Assembly: GCA_015060695.1 (NCBI GenBank)
Contig: SUYA01000006.1
Coordinates: 1 to 64,000 of the forward strand
Length of the DNA: 64,000 nt
Source of the DNA: Mediterranea massiliensis
GTDB lineage: Bacteria > Bacteroidota > Bacteroidia > Bacteroidales > Bacteroidaceae
Reading direction: 5' to 3'
Both the position numbers and the translations under genes were made by a program. The notes under the pieces are model-generated. The model was given only the letters and a program-made list of their open reading frames with translations, did no database searches and had not been told where the DNA came from. Positions 18,286 to 28,570 of this stretch are shown in pieces (the stretch's first letter is position 1; every line of letters begins with the position of its first letter).

Positions 18286-18944
18286 AATTGTATTTCCTCT
18301 TTACCGTGTGACCGTAGGTATTCGTTGGTGCGGCTGAAGTGCTTGTTGCCGAAGAATCCATGATAGGCAGATAGGGGAGAAGGATGGGCTGAGGTAAGTA
18401 CCAAATGCTTGTTGCGGTCGATGAATGCTCCTTTTCGTTGGGCATAAGCTCCCCACAGTATGAATACCAGATGTTCACGTTCTTCGGCCAATAGTCGGAT
18501 AGCGGCATCGGTAAACTCTTCCCAACCTCGTTTCTGATGTGAACCGGCCTGATGAGCGCGAACCGTCAGTGTGGCATTCAGTAGCAGTATGCCTTGTTCG
18601 GCCCATCGGGTTAGGTTGCCACTGGTGGGTACCTCAATGCCTAAATCGTTTTTTATTTCTTTGAAGATATTTACCAATGAAGGTGGAAAAGCCACTCCGT
18701 CGTTGACGGAGAAGCATAGTCCGTGTGCTTGTCCGGGGCCGTGATAAGGGTCTTGCCCGATGATAACCACTTTAACTTTATCGAAAGGACACAGATTGAA
18801 AGCATTGAAAATAAGTCTTCCGGGTGGATAAATGGTGGTTTGCCGATATTCGCTTCGTACAAATTCGGTTAGATTCTTGAAATACTCCTTCTCAAATTCC
18901 GGTTGTAGTCTTACTTTCCAGCTCTCTTCAATCTGTACATCCAT
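18282..18944 (-). CDS. ung: Uracil-DNA glycosylase, family 1
   Basis: The 220-residue enzyme removes uracil from DNA as the first step of base-excision repair. The water-activating motif GQDPYHGPGQAHGLCFSV (about residues 62-79) and the DNA-intercalation loop SAHPSPLSAYHGFFG (about 187-201) are intact, and the length is normal. The start is 1 bp from the asnA stop, so the two form an operon read from the asnA promoter. Its 3' end overlaps the lptD stop by 4 bp on the other strand. Confidence 0.97.
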   Translation of the reverse strand: MDVQIEESWKVRLQPEFEKEYFKNLTEFVRSEYRQTTIYPPGRLIFNAFNLCPFDKVKVVIIGQDPYHGPGQAHGLCFSVNDGVAFPPSLVNIFKEIKNDLGIEVPTSGNLTRWAEQGILLLNATLTVRAHQAGSHQKRGWEEFTDAAIRLLAEEREHLVFILWGAYAQRKGAFIDRNKHLVLTSAHPSPLSAYHGFFGNKHFSRTNEYLRSHGKEEIQF

Positions 18945-18945
18945 A

Positions 18946-19989
18946 TTAAATAAGGTGTATGTTGTATTTCTTACACTCTGTTCTCATCTCTTCCGGCCAA
19001 ATGCTGGCTTGTATTTCACCGATGTGTGCTTTGCGCAGGTAGTACAAGCAGAGGCGCGACTGTCCGATACCTCCACCAATGGAGAGTGGAAGTGTGTCGT
19101 TCATTAGGCGTTGGTGGAAGTAAAGTTCCAAGCGTTTCTCTTCACCCTCTTCTTTCAGTTGGCGTTGCAACGCTTCTTTATCTACGCGGATACCCATCGA
19201 CGATAGTTCGATGCTGCGTTGCAGCACATCGTCCCACAGCAGCAGGTCGCCGTTCAAGCCCGGCAAGCCGTTTTCGCTGATGGTACTATAATCGTCGTAG
19301 TCGGGCGCACGTCCATCGTGCTTCTTTCCGTCGCTCAACTTGCATCCGATGCCGATAATGAATACAGCACGGTGTGCCTTGGTGATGGCGTGTTCGCGTT
19401 CTTTAGGCGTCATGTCGGGATATAGGCGCATCAGTTCTTCGGCATGTATGAAGTGTAGTTTGTGGGGCGAAGGCAGGCAAGGCTTTATTTGCGGATACAT
19501 TTCAAATACCATGTATTCGGTGCGCACCATGGCTGCATAGATGCGTGTCACAATCTCTTTCAAGAAATCGACGTTGCGGTTTTCGGGTTTGATAACACGT
19601 TCCCAATCCCATTGATCGACATAGAGTGAATGCAGGTTGCCCAACTCTTCGTCGGCTCTGATGGCATTCATGTCGGTATAGATGCCATAACCCGGTTCTA
19701 TGTTGTACTCGGCCAAAGTCAGTCGTTTCCATTTAGCCAATGAGTGAACCACTTCGGCTTGTGCATCGCCCAAGTCCTTGATGGGGAATGAAACGGCCCG
19801 TTCCACTCCATTCAAGTCATCGTTGATACCCATCCCTTTCAATACGAAGAGGGGGGCTGTTACACGTCGCAGTCGTAGTTCCGATGATAGGTTCAGTTGG
19901 AAAAACTCTTTGATTTGTTTAATTCCCAACTCGGTTTGTTTCAAGTCTAATAGAGGGGTATATCCCTCTGGTTTTATCAAGTAACTCAT
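18946..19989 (-). CDS. asnA: Aspartate--ammonia ligase (asparagine synthetase A)
   Basis: The 347-residue enzyme makes asparagine from aspartate, ammonia and ATP. It belongs to the class II aminoacyl-tRNA synthetase fold. Recognised segments are the N-terminal YTPLLDLKQTELGIKQIK, LVHSLAKWKRLTLAEYNI, GIYTDMNAIRADEELGN and the C-terminal SIGGGIGQSRLCLYYLRKAH. Length is typical. It is the first gene of an asnA-ung operon and has a TATCTTTG -7 box at 20023-20030. No AsnC-type regulator is nearby. Confidence 0.97.
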   Translation of the reverse strand: MSYLIKPEGYTPLLDLKQTELGIKQIKEFFQLNLSSELRLRRVTAPLFVLKGMGINDDLNGVERAVSFPIKDLGDAQAEVVHSLAKWKRLTLAEYNIEPGYGIYTDMNAIRADEELGNLHSLYVDQWDWERVIKPENRNVDFLKEIVTRIYAAMVRTEYMVFEMYPQIKPCLPSPHKLHFIHAEELMRLYPDMTPKEREHAITKAHRAVFIIGIGCKLSDGKKHDGRAPDYDDYSTISENGLPGLNGDLLLWDDVLQRSIELSSMGIRVDKEALQRQLKEEGEEKRLELYFHQRLMNDTLPLSIGGGIGQSRLCLYYLRKAHIGEIQASIWPEEMRTECKKYNIHLI

Positions 19990-20022
19990 ACGTTTCTTTT
20001 CTCAGTCTGTTAATTTGCTCGG

Positions 20023-20030
20023 CAAAGATA
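20023..20030 (-). promoter_or_regulatory. -7 box of the asnA-ung operon
   Basis: TATCTTTG on the minus strand is an exact -7 box 34 bp before the asnA ATG. No good -33 box is seen. Confidence 0.5.
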
Positions 20031-20148
20031 GATATAATATTGATATTTGCTACAGATTTTCTAAGGAAAATAACAAAATGATTGCTTCTTTTCCCTGTTC
20101 TGATTCAAAATAACAGCCCGTTTTTTTAGCTCTATGTAGCTTGTTCAA

Positions 20149-20236
20149 TTACCTATAGATAGTTACTCGTTTACCTATAGGTAGTTACCCGTTTACCTAT
20201 AGGTAGTTGTTCTTCTACCTATAGGTAGTTGAACAA
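20149..20236. repeat. Four tandem 22-bp units, each with a 14-bp palindrome
   Basis: Units begin at 20149, 20171, 20193 and 20215 with exactly 22-bp spacing. Each contains ACCTATAGGTAGTT, with one change in the first, and the last holds the full palindrome CTACCTATAGGTAG. The array is bounded by TTGTTCAA (20141-20148) and its inverse TTGAACAA (20229-20236), so the whole block is also roughly symmetric. It lies about 80 bp upstream of the tRNA promoter and 120 bp from the asnA promoter. Multimeric protein binding or an extended hairpin are both possible. Confidence 0.85.
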
Positions 20237-20313
20237 CCGACTTTTTAGTGTGAATTCACTGCTTTTTTCTGAGAAAATTAGAGGCTTCGTTAGGTAGCTA
20301 ACGACTTTTTTTA

Positions 20314-20321
20314 TACTTTTG
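20314..20321 (+). promoter_or_regulatory. -7 box of the tRNA-Arg gene
   Basis: TACTTTTG fits TAnnTTTG and lies 18 bp before the mature tRNA 5' end. Confidence 0.55.
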
Positions 20322-20339
20322 CCACGCATTTTGGTAAAT

Positions 20340-20412
20340 GGCCCCGTAGCTTAGTGAATAGAGCGTCAGATTCCGGTTCTGAAGGTCGTGCGTTTGAATC
20401 GCACCGGGGTCA
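20340..20412 (+). tRNA. tRNA-Arg, anticodon CCG
   Basis: The 73-nt cloverleaf folds fully: acceptor GGCCCCG/CGGGGTC with one G-T pair, a D arm, anticodon stem TCAGA/TCTGA with loop TTCCGGT (anticodon CCG, reading CGG), a 5-base variable region, T stem GTGCG/CGCAC with loop TTTGAAT, and discriminator A. The 3' CCA is not encoded. Confidence 0.95.
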
Positions 20413-20421
20413 CTCCTTTTT

Positions 20422-21087
20422 TTATTTCATCACTTTAAGTAAGAATTCTTCGCCCACCGGCAGGTAGAGGTCGTGACCTTCGTTATTCAGGTGAGCCGTA
20501 TCTTTCAATCCTTGGAAATATTTCTTGCGGAATTCCTCGTCGCGCACCTTTATCAAGGCATCCTTGCGATAGTTGTCCAGCACCGGGATGTTATGCTTTC
20601 GGCATACCTTCTTTATTATCCGGATGGTCTGTTTGAATCCCACTCTATCAACATACCACGGTGTGACGTAGGCTATTTGTGCTTTGGGGCAGTGCTGTTC
20701 TATCTTGGTCAGCAGTAAATCCAGGCTATCAGTCAGCATCTGTAGCGAGTCTTTGTTGGCCTTCACAAAGCCGGCATCGTTGTGCCCGGCAATAATAACC
20801 ACCAAGTCAGCCTCTTTATCCATCGTCTTGTACCGCTCTAACAACGAAGGACCAAATCCATCTTTGGTGCGGTCGAAAGCTATACATCCGCCGTTGCGCC
20901 CGTAGTTATTATACTTCATGCCATGCTTTTCGGCAAACTTGGCATGCCATGCCTCGGCTTTGGGGCGGCGGTGATTGGCCACATAGCTATCGCCCAATAC
21001 ATTCATTACTTTCCCTTGCAGGGGATTATCAGCCTTTCCACTCAATGTGGAAGCCATTAGTGCAACAAGTAGTAATATTCGTTTCAT
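20422..21087 (-). CDS. Secreted SGNH/GDSL-type hydrolase
   Basis: The 221-residue protein has a signal peptide (MKRILLLVALMASTLSGKAD). Block I with the nucleophile is NVLGDSYV (Ser about residue 33). Block II has a glycine in NYGRNGGCIAFD, block III is VVIIAGHNDAG with the Asn, and block V is DTAHLNNEGHDLY with the catalytic His near residue 205. Such enzymes remove acetyl or other ester groups from glycans or lipids. It ends 9 bp from the tRNA on the opposite strand. A TACATTTG -7 box lies at 21108-21115. A role on acetylated pectin is plausible from the nearby cluster but unproven. Confidence 0.88.
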   Translation of the reverse strand: MKRILLLVALMASTLSGKADNPLQGKVMNVLGDSYVANHRRPKAEAWHAKFAEKHGMKYNNYGRNGGCIAFDRTKDGFGPSLLERYKTMDKEADLVVIIAGHNDAGFVKANKDSLQMLTDSLDLLLTKIEQHCPKAQIAYVTPWYVDRVGFKQTIRIIKKVCRKHNIPVLDNYRKDALIKVRDEEFRKKYFQGLKDTAHLNNEGHDLYLPVGEEFLLKVMK

Positions 21088-21344
21088 GATGCTTCGATAT
21101 GTTTTTGCAAATGTAGGAAAAATACCGATTATATATTGTATCGTGCCTTGTTTTTCGTTTTTTTGAATGCTTAATCATTAGCAACTTTGCCTCTTTTGCT
21201 TAGTGAAAATCTTTTGTCGTGTGGAACTCTAATGGTAAGAATGACACTCTTTGTTAAAAACAACTAACCTTATGATTCCTTGTTGTGAAAATTTTATTTG
21301 ATTACGATTGATTGGCTTTCAGTATGGAGAGAGTTTACATGTAG

Positions 21345-21581
21345 CTTATCGTAATAAAAAGAATCGCATTACCTCTGTTATGGAAAAACAAGTCTCATGC
21401 TAAGCTACAACTGATGATTCCCAATATGGTTGACCAAGAACACCTTTATTATTTGTGTGAGCCGGGTTATTTGTCATATGTGATTGATACTACATTAATG
21501 TCTGATGAAGATGTTAAACGCATGGAAAGCATAGACGAATTTGATAATCCGATTTTAATTATATATAAACTGAAAGAATAA
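21345..21581 (+). pseudogene. Decayed C-terminal remnant, 6-bladed beta-propeller type
   Basis: A 78-codon open stretch after a TAG at 21342 ends in ESIDEFDNPILIIYKLKE. That resembles the C-terminus of the many Bacteroides 6-bladed beta-propeller lipoproteins (DUF4934 type), as does HLYYLCEPGYLSYVID before it. Another frame just upstream (about 21302-21400, LIGFQYGESLHVAYRNKK) looks like the preceding part, so a frameshift separates them. No promoter or full-length start exists; the first in-frame ATG is at 21414. The family link is from memory. The rest of 21088-21720 is AT-rich and shows a short GGCG-loop hairpin at 21644-21667. Confidence 0.45.
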
Positions 21582-21720
21582 CACCCCCCTCCAGACATAC
21601 GCCATTCGTGCCAACCTTTTTCTTTACTTTGGCACAACCTTGCCACAGCTTTGGCGAAAGCTCTGTGAGCAGTGCTGTGCTTCCGGCTTGTTTGCTTGAT
21701 GTAATTTTGTGCCGATATTG

Positions 21721-21750
21721 TTGAGATTTCTGCAAATATTATTAACTTTG
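21721..21750 (+). promoter_or_regulatory. Consensus promoter of the GH78-CE15 operon
   Basis: TTG (21721-21723), 19 bp, then TAACTTTG (21743-21750) fit the Bacteroides consensus. The start codon at 21786 follows a leader of about 30 nt. Confidence 0.65.
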
Positions 21751-21785
21751 CGGGAAGTAGCTTGAAACATAAAATAGTGGAGCCT

Positions 21786-23576
21786 ATGAAGAACATTAAA
21801 TCCTTAGTAAAACAATCGCTTTGCTTATTGGCTTTCTTACCCTCCTTACTCAGTGCCGACATCCCCCCTGTGCTACAAGAGAAAGCCTCGCAACATGTGA
21901 CAAAAGACATTATTTCCCGATTATACGTTGCACCCAAACGTATTGTGAGCCGTTATGCCGGAGCATCTGATAACTTGATTCAAGGGGAGAACTATCTCTT
22001 GGAAAAAGGAGATGGGCAGGCTACAATGGGCAACCAAAACTGTTGTATCATGACTTCTACCGAGAACGAGAAGGCCTCGTTGCTACTCGACTTTGGTTGC
22101 GAACTTCATGGAGGGCTTAGGTTAGTAATGGGAAGTGCAGGCCGCAGAGAACCTTCCTTGGTGCGCATCCGTTTTGGTGAGTCGGTAGGAGAAGCAAATA
22201 GCACTCCGCTAAATTCTGATTGGAAAGTAGGTTACTCTACCGATGACCATGCCAAGCGCGACATAGTAATGGAGATTCCACGCGACGGAATGATAGAAAT
22301 AGGTAATACCGGCTTCCGGTTTGTACGGCTTGACCTGCTACAAGAGAATGCCTCCATTGCGTTGAAGGAGGTGAGCGCTATCTTGCGCTATCGAGATATA
22401 CCCTATTTAGGCTCGTTCCAATCGGACGATGAACGACTGAACTGCATCTGGCAAACCGGTGCCTACACTGTACACTTGAACATGCAGGAGTATCTGTGGG
22501 ACGGCATCAAGCGCGACCGCTTGGTGTGGTTGGGCGATATGCATCCCGAACTGATGGCCATTACCCGTGTATTCGGAGCTAACGAAGTGATACCTAACAG
22601 TATGGACTTGGCTTGCCAACAATACCCATTACCTGCTTGGATGAACGGGATGAGTGCCTATAGCATGTGGTATCTGATAAATCAATATGAATGGTTCAAT
22701 CAAACAGGCGACTTGGATTACTTGAAGAAACATGCCGCATATATCAGCGGTCTGATTCACTTGGTGGATAAAAAGGTAGATGAGCAGGGTAATGAAACCC
22801 TCTCCTTCAACCGTTTCCTCGATTGGCCCTCTACCCCTAACCAAGCAGGTGTAGAAGCCGGCTACAGAGCCTTGATAGTATGGGCTATGCAAGATGCCCA
22901 CAAATTGTCATTGAAGCTGGAGAATAAGGACGATGCAGCACTCTGTTTGGATATCATAGAGAGAATGAAACGAAAAATATTGCCCCACAACAATTTGAAA
23001 CAAGCCGCCTCGCTGATGGCCATTGCCGGATTGATGGATGCCAAGCAGGCTTGTAACGAGGTAGTAGCCGTAGGAGAAGGCAAAGGTTTCTCTACCTTCT
23101 ATGGCTACTATATGTTGGAGGCATTGGCGCAAGCCGGTGAATATGCTAAGGCGATGGAGATAATAAATCAATATTGGGGAGCAATGTTAGACTTGGGAGC
23201 CACTACCTTTTGGGAAGACTTCAACTTGGAGTGGACAACCGATGCTGCACCCATAGATAACCCGGTGCCACCGGGGAAAAAAGATATACACGGTGACTTT
23301 GGAGCCTACTGCTATCCCGGATTCCGACATAGCCTGTGTCATGGATGGGCGGCCGGACCGACGGCTTGGCTATCAGACCATGTGTTGGGAGTGAAAATAG
23401 TGGATGTAGAACGCAAACAGGTGAAGATAGAACCACATTTGGGGCATCTGAAACGTGTGAAAGGAACCTATCCCACACCTTGGGGAGTGATAGCGGTGGA
23501 GCACATAAAGCAAACCGACGGACGCATTCTGACTAAAGTGAAATTGCCGAAAGGAGTAAGACAAGTAGCGAATTAA
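21786..23576 (+). CDS. Exported alpha-L-rhamnosidase-like enzyme (GH78)
   Basis: The 596-residue protein starts with a signal peptide (MKNIKSLVKQSLCLLAFLPS). An N-terminal beta domain (about 50-210) precedes an (alpha/alpha)6 barrel. The GH78 signature DGIKRDRLVWLGDMHPE (about 240-256) carries the acidic residues that bind and cleave rhamnose, and the C-terminal HGWAAGPTAWLSDHVLG plus a closing beta domain fit the family. It is shorter than most GH78 enzymes, lacking extra N-terminal domains. The TTG at 21762 is too near the -7 box, so the ATG at 21786 is used. It is co-transcribed with the CE15 gene 16 bp downstream; both would act on rhamnose- and uronate-containing pectin or arabinogalactan. 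Confidence 0.85.
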   Translation: MKNIKSLVKQSLCLLAFLPSLLSADIPPVLQEKASQHVTKDIISRLYVAPKRIVSRYAGASDNLIQGENYLLEKGDGQATMGNQNCCIMTSTENEKASLLLDFGCELHGGLRLVMGSAGRREPSLVRIRFGESVGEANSTPLNSDWKVGYSTDDHAKRDIVMEIPRDGMIEIGNTGFRFVRLDLLQENASIALKEVSAILRYRDIPYLGSFQSDDERLNCIWQTGAYTVHLNMQEYLWDGIKRDRLVWLGDMHPELMAITRVFGANEVIPNSMDLACQQYPLPAWMNGMSAYSMWYLINQYEWFNQTGDLDYLKKHAAYISGLIHLVDKKVDEQGNETLSFNRFLDWPSTPNQAGVEAGYRALIVWAMQDAHKLSLKLENKDDAALCLDIIERMKRKILPHNNLKQAASLMAIAGLMDAKQACNEVVAVGEGKGFSTFYGYYMLEALAQAGEYAKAMEIINQYWGAMLDLGATTFWEDFNLEWTTDAAPIDNPVPPGKKDIHGDFGAYCYPGFRHSLCHGWAAGPTAWLSDHVLGVKIVDVERKQVKIEPHLGHLKRVKGTYPTPWGVIAVEHIKQTDGRILTKVKLPKGVRQVAN

Positions 23577-23592
23577 TAAAAATAGAGAAGTG

Positions 23593-24864
23593 ATGAAAAA
23601 AGTAGTTTTGTTATGCTCGTTCTTGACGGGCATGTTGTGTGCCGAGGCACAGATGTATCCCAAAAGAGATTATGGAAAGTTGGCCAATTATGATGAAAGT
23701 AAGGTGCCGGAATATGTGTTGCCCGATGCATTATTGTGCAACGACGGCGAGGTGGTAACCACAAAAGAGCAATGGGAGCAGAAACGACGCCCGGAAGTGT
23801 TGCAGATGTTCACTACTTATATGTTTGGTAAAGCACCCGAATTGAAGCAAAAACTACCTTATAAGATAGAGCGTATCAGCCCAAAGGCTTTGGATGGACG
23901 AGCTACCCGTAAGGAGATAACACTTCAACTAACTGATGATCCAAAAGGACCGCACATAGACCTGCAAATCTATCTGCCCAATCAAGTGAAAGGAAAAGTA
24001 CCGGTGTTCTTGGGCCTCAGTTTTATGCCCAATTTTACCATATATGACGACCCCGAACTGACGGCACCCGAAATGGAAGGACCCGATAAAAAGAAAAGGT
24101 CTATACGGGGATTTATGAGTAAATCGTGGCAATTGGACGAACTATTGAAACGTGGCTATGGGCTGGCTACTTTCTGCTACAACGATGTAGATCCGGACTT
24201 TGATGACGATTTTCAGAACGGTGTGCATCCTTATTACTATAAGAAAAACCAACACTACCCGGCACCCGATGAATGGGGATCCATAGCTGCATGGGCATGG
24301 GGATTGAGCCGTGCCATGGATTACCTGGAAACCGACCCAGATGTAGATGCCGGTAAGGTGGCGGTGATGGGACATTCGCGTTTAGGAAAAGCTGCTGTTT
24401 GGGCCGGAGCAGCAGATACTCGTTTTGCTTTGGTAATCTCGGCTAATTCAGGTTGTTGCGGAGTTGCTATTTCACGACGAGCCTTTGGTGAAACGGTTGA
24501 GGCAATGAATATCAGTTTCCCACATTGGTTCTGTAGCAATTATAAGCAGTTCAACGACCGTGAGCGTTATATGCCATTCGACCAGCATCAGTTGGTAGCA
24601 TTGGTAGCACCTCGTCCGATATACATAGCCAGTGCCGAAGACGATAATTGGTCAGACCAACGAGGTGAGTTCTTGGGCGGTAAAGGAGCTGAATCAGTCT
24701 ATGCTCTCTATGGATTGCCCGGCATAGGAACTGAAGAAATGCCGCCGTTGGATACTCCCTTTATGGATGGCCCCATAGCTTACCATATTCGTAAAGGACC
24801 TCATGCAGTTCTTCCATTCGATTGGGAACAGTTTTTGACTTTTGCCGATAGGTATTTGAAATGA
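23593..24864 (+). CDS. Glucuronoyl esterase-like enzyme (CE15)
   Basis: The 423-residue exported alpha/beta-hydrolase begins with a signal peptide (MKKVVLLCSFLTGMLCAEA). The nucleophile motif GHSRLGKAA (Ser about 262), the SGCCGVAISRR segment, FPHWFCSNYKQFN, and a late His in RKGPHAVLPFDW (about 400) match bacterial CE15. Family enzymes cleave esters of 4-O-methyl-glucuronic acid, in the best-known case linking xylan to lignin; bacterial members are broader. Pairing with GH78 suggests uronate esters on a rhamnose-containing glycan. It ends before a strong bidirectional terminator. Confidence 0.85.
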   Translation: MKKVVLLCSFLTGMLCAEAQMYPKRDYGKLANYDESKVPEYVLPDALLCNDGEVVTTKEQWEQKRRPEVLQMFTTYMFGKAPELKQKLPYKIERISPKALDGRATRKEITLQLTDDPKGPHIDLQIYLPNQVKGKVPVFLGLSFMPNFTIYDDPELTAPEMEGPDKKKRSIRGFMSKSWQLDELLKRGYGLATFCYNDVDPDFDDDFQNGVHPYYYKKNQHYPAPDEWGSIAAWAWGLSRAMDYLETDPDVDAGKVAVMGHSRLGKAAVWAGAADTRFALVISANSGCCGVAISRRAFGETVEAMNISFPHWFCSNYKQFNDRERYMPFDQHQLVALVAPRPIYIASAEDDNWSDQRGEFLGGKGAESVYALYGLPGIGTEEMPPLDTPFMDGPIAYHIRKGPHAVLPFDWEQFLTFADRYLK

Positions 24865-24873
24865 TAGATAACG

Positions 24874-24913
24874 AATAAGAGGGGGCGTTTCAATTGAAAG
24901 GCCCCCTCTTATT
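24874..24913. terminator. Bidirectional terminator between CE15 and GH2 genes
   Basis: AATAAGAGGGGGC (24874-24886) pairs perfectly with 24901-24913. The intervening TTTCAATTGAAA is itself a palindrome. A and T runs flank both sides. Confidence 0.85.
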
Positions 24914-24931
24914 ATAAAGTTGCCATTATGG

Positions 24932-27364
24932 TTATTCGGCATTCAATTCAATACGTGCTTCTTTCAATCCCTCCGATTGAGCTACAAATGTAATCTTACC
25001 TTTCTTATCAGCTTGTACAATAGCCAGGCAGAGACCGTTATACGCTTTTCGTTCAGTAGCTTTGCAAGAACCGTGGTCACGTCCGTTTCCATTCTCTACA
25101 CCGATAATTTTAGCACCTTCTATAGAGAAATGTACCAGATTGTCGGCCGTCGGTACCAAGTTGCCGTCCTTGTCCAATATCTCCACTTTGATGTGTGATA
25201 CGTCAGACGGAGAAGCCTTGAATGTAGCTCTATCTGCCGTGAGACGGATGGAGGCCGGTGCACCGGTAGTGACAATGCGATGTACAAACTCCTTACCGTC
25301 TTTTACACCTACCGCCTTGATTTCACCCGGTTCATAGACAACATCCCAAGACAAATGCAAATCAGCAGTGGTAGAGAATACTTTGCCATCGCCATAGCGA
25401 TTCCAACCCAGCTCTACTCCTTTGCGAGGGAATTCCAATGACTTCTTGCCATACGACTTACCGTTGACAAACAATTCTACACTTTCACAATTGGTGAAGC
25501 ATACCACCGGGAGCACTTGGCCTTCCCGACCTTGCCAGTTCCAATGGGGGAAGATGTGTAATGTCGGAGAGTCGGTCCAGATAGACTTAAAGAAGTAGTA
25601 TCCGTCTTTCTTAAAACCGCAATTATCTAAATAGCCGGCTGTATGAACCCGAGAAGGCCAAAATGATTCACCGTAATAGTCTATGCCTGTCCACATGAAA
25701 TCACCTATAACATAGTCGTAAAGCAAAGTAAACTTCCAACGTTGCTCTACATCTACAAAACGACTACCGGCATAAAGAGCCGTTATCTTGGTAGAATCAT
25801 TGCCCATGTTGTAGTCTCCTCGGGCACCACCCATACCGGACGATTCAGTGGCTACAACACGACGGTTAGGAAAATCAGCTTTATCAATGGCATACATCAA
25901 CTCACGGCGTTTACGCCAACGGTCGGGGTAGTTGTATCCTACTATCTCATTCTCGAAAGCAGCCAGATACTCAGGGGTAGCACCGTTGATAGCGGCAATT
26001 TGGTCGTTACCGGCTGTAACCAAACGGGTGGGGTCATAAGCTTTGCAGATACTAATCAAGGTACGGGCTATTTCGGGACCCTCTTTAGAGGCTTGGTCGG
26101 GAACTTCGTTACCAATGCTCCACATTACAACCGACGGATGGTTGCGGTCACGTTTCACCATAGCCAGTAAGTCTTCTTTGTACCACTCTTTGAAGTTGAT
26201 TTGATAAGTATAAGTACGTTTTCCGGCCATCCATTCGTCAAATACTTCGTCCATAACCAAGAAACCCATACGGTCGCACAAATCCAAAAATTCTTTGGCT
26301 GGTACATTATGAGCCGTGCGGATAGCATTGCAACCACCCTCTTTCAATATCTCTAATCGACGTTCCCAAACACGTTCGGGTACTGCTGCACCCAATCCAC
26401 CGGCATCGTGATGCAGGTTTACTCCTTTCATCTTTACAGCTACTCCGTTCAGCAAGAATCCTTTATCGACATGGTACTCGATGGTGCGAATGCCTAATGG
26501 GTTCTCTACACAATCCACCTCTTTCTTGCCAATGTTGATTTTAGAACGTAGGGTGTATAGGTTGGGATTCTCAAGTGACCACAAATCCGGTTGTCCGACG
26601 CGAACCTCATTGCTCACTTTCTTGCTTCCACCGGCCGATAGGCTGATTGCTGATTGCGTAGTGCCTACCACGTTGCCTTCAGGACTGATGATTTCGTGAA
26701 CGACAGTAGCTTCTACGGCCTTGGTTTGTTCATTTATCACGTTGGCTTCTATGCGGATGGTGGCCGTATCGTTCTTTAACTCACGGGTGTAGTTGAAGAT
26801 GCCCCATTTTTCGAAATGAGTGGGATGAGTTTCTATCAGCCAAACGTGTCGGTAGATACCCGAACCAGTGTACCAACGAGAGTTAGGTTGCTTTGAATTG
26901 TCTACCCTAACAGCAATGACGTTTTCACCGCTACGCAAATGGGGTGTCAAGTCGTAAGAGAAGTTGGAATAGCCATAGGGGCGGGTGCCCAAGCAGACAC
27001 CATTTATCCAAACGGTACTGTTCATATAGACTCCGTCAAATTCGATGCTATATTTCTTTTCTTTGTCCCAACGGGGGACGGTGAAACTCTTTCGATACCA
27101 ACCGGTTCCTGTAGGGAAATATCCAACAGAACCTCCACCAGGATTTTCTCTCTTGTTTTCACCCTCTATACTCCAGTCGTGCGGTACGTTAAGTTGCCGC
27201 CAATCGCTATCTGTAAAGGAGGTTTTTTCTGCATTTTTGGGGTCACCTAACGTAAAACGCCAATCGTTGTCGAAGTTATGTATAATACGACTATCTTTTT
27301 GTGGGAAAGCTAATAGTGTTGTCATTATCATGGATAATAACAGCAGAATTTTTTTGTAATTCAT
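24932..27364 (-). CDS. Exported GH2 glycosidase, probably beta-galactosidase
   Basis: The 810-residue enzyme has a signal peptide (MNYKKILLLLSMIMTTLLAF). Sugar-binding and immunoglobulin-like domains (about 30-300) are followed by a TIM barrel with RTAHNVPAKEFLDLCDRMG, the acid/base Glu in WSIGNEVPDQ, and the nucleophile Glu in VVATESSGMGG. C-terminal DUF4982-like and Ig-like domains complete it. It is the last gene of a minus-strand operon with the tandem GH53 gene and an esterase, spaced 24 and 33 bp. Release of galactose from galactan chains cut by the GH53 enzyme is the likely role. Other GH2 activities cannot be excluded. Confidence 0.88.
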   Translation of the reverse strand: MNYKKILLLLSMIMTTLLAFPQKDSRIIHNFDNDWRFTLGDPKNAEKTSFTDSDWRQLNVPHDWSIEGENKRENPGGGSVGYFPTGTGWYRKSFTVPRWDKEKKYSIEFDGVYMNSTVWINGVCLGTRPYGYSNFSYDLTPHLRSGENVIAVRVDNSKQPNSRWYTGSGIYRHVWLIETHPTHFEKWGIFNYTRELKNDTATIRIEANVINEQTKAVEATVVHEIISPEGNVVGTTQSAISLSAGGSKKVSNEVRVGQPDLWSLENPNLYTLRSKINIGKKEVDCVENPLGIRTIEYHVDKGFLLNGVAVKMKGVNLHHDAGGLGAAVPERVWERRLEILKEGGCNAIRTAHNVPAKEFLDLCDRMGFLVMDEVFDEWMAGKRTYTYQINFKEWYKEDLLAMVKRDRNHPSVVMWSIGNEVPDQASKEGPEIARTLISICKAYDPTRLVTAGNDQIAAINGATPEYLAAFENEIVGYNYPDRWRKRRELMYAIDKADFPNRRVVATESSGMGGARGDYNMGNDSTKITALYAGSRFVDVEQRWKFTLLYDYVIGDFMWTGIDYYGESFWPSRVHTAGYLDNCGFKKDGYYFFKSIWTDSPTLHIFPHWNWQGREGQVLPVVCFTNCESVELFVNGKSYGKKSLEFPRKGVELGWNRYGDGKVFSTTADLHLSWDVVYEPGEIKAVGVKDGKEFVHRIVTTGAPASIRLTADRATFKASPSDVSHIKVEILDKDGNLVPTADNLVHFSIEGAKIIGVENGNGRDHGSCKATERKAYNGLCLAIVQADKKGKITFVAQSEGLKEARIELNAE

Positions 27365-27388
27365 GGTAATAAGTGTTTTGTTAATGTA

Positions 27389-28561
<1,173 letters not shown>

Positions 28562-28570
28562 TTAATCTCT

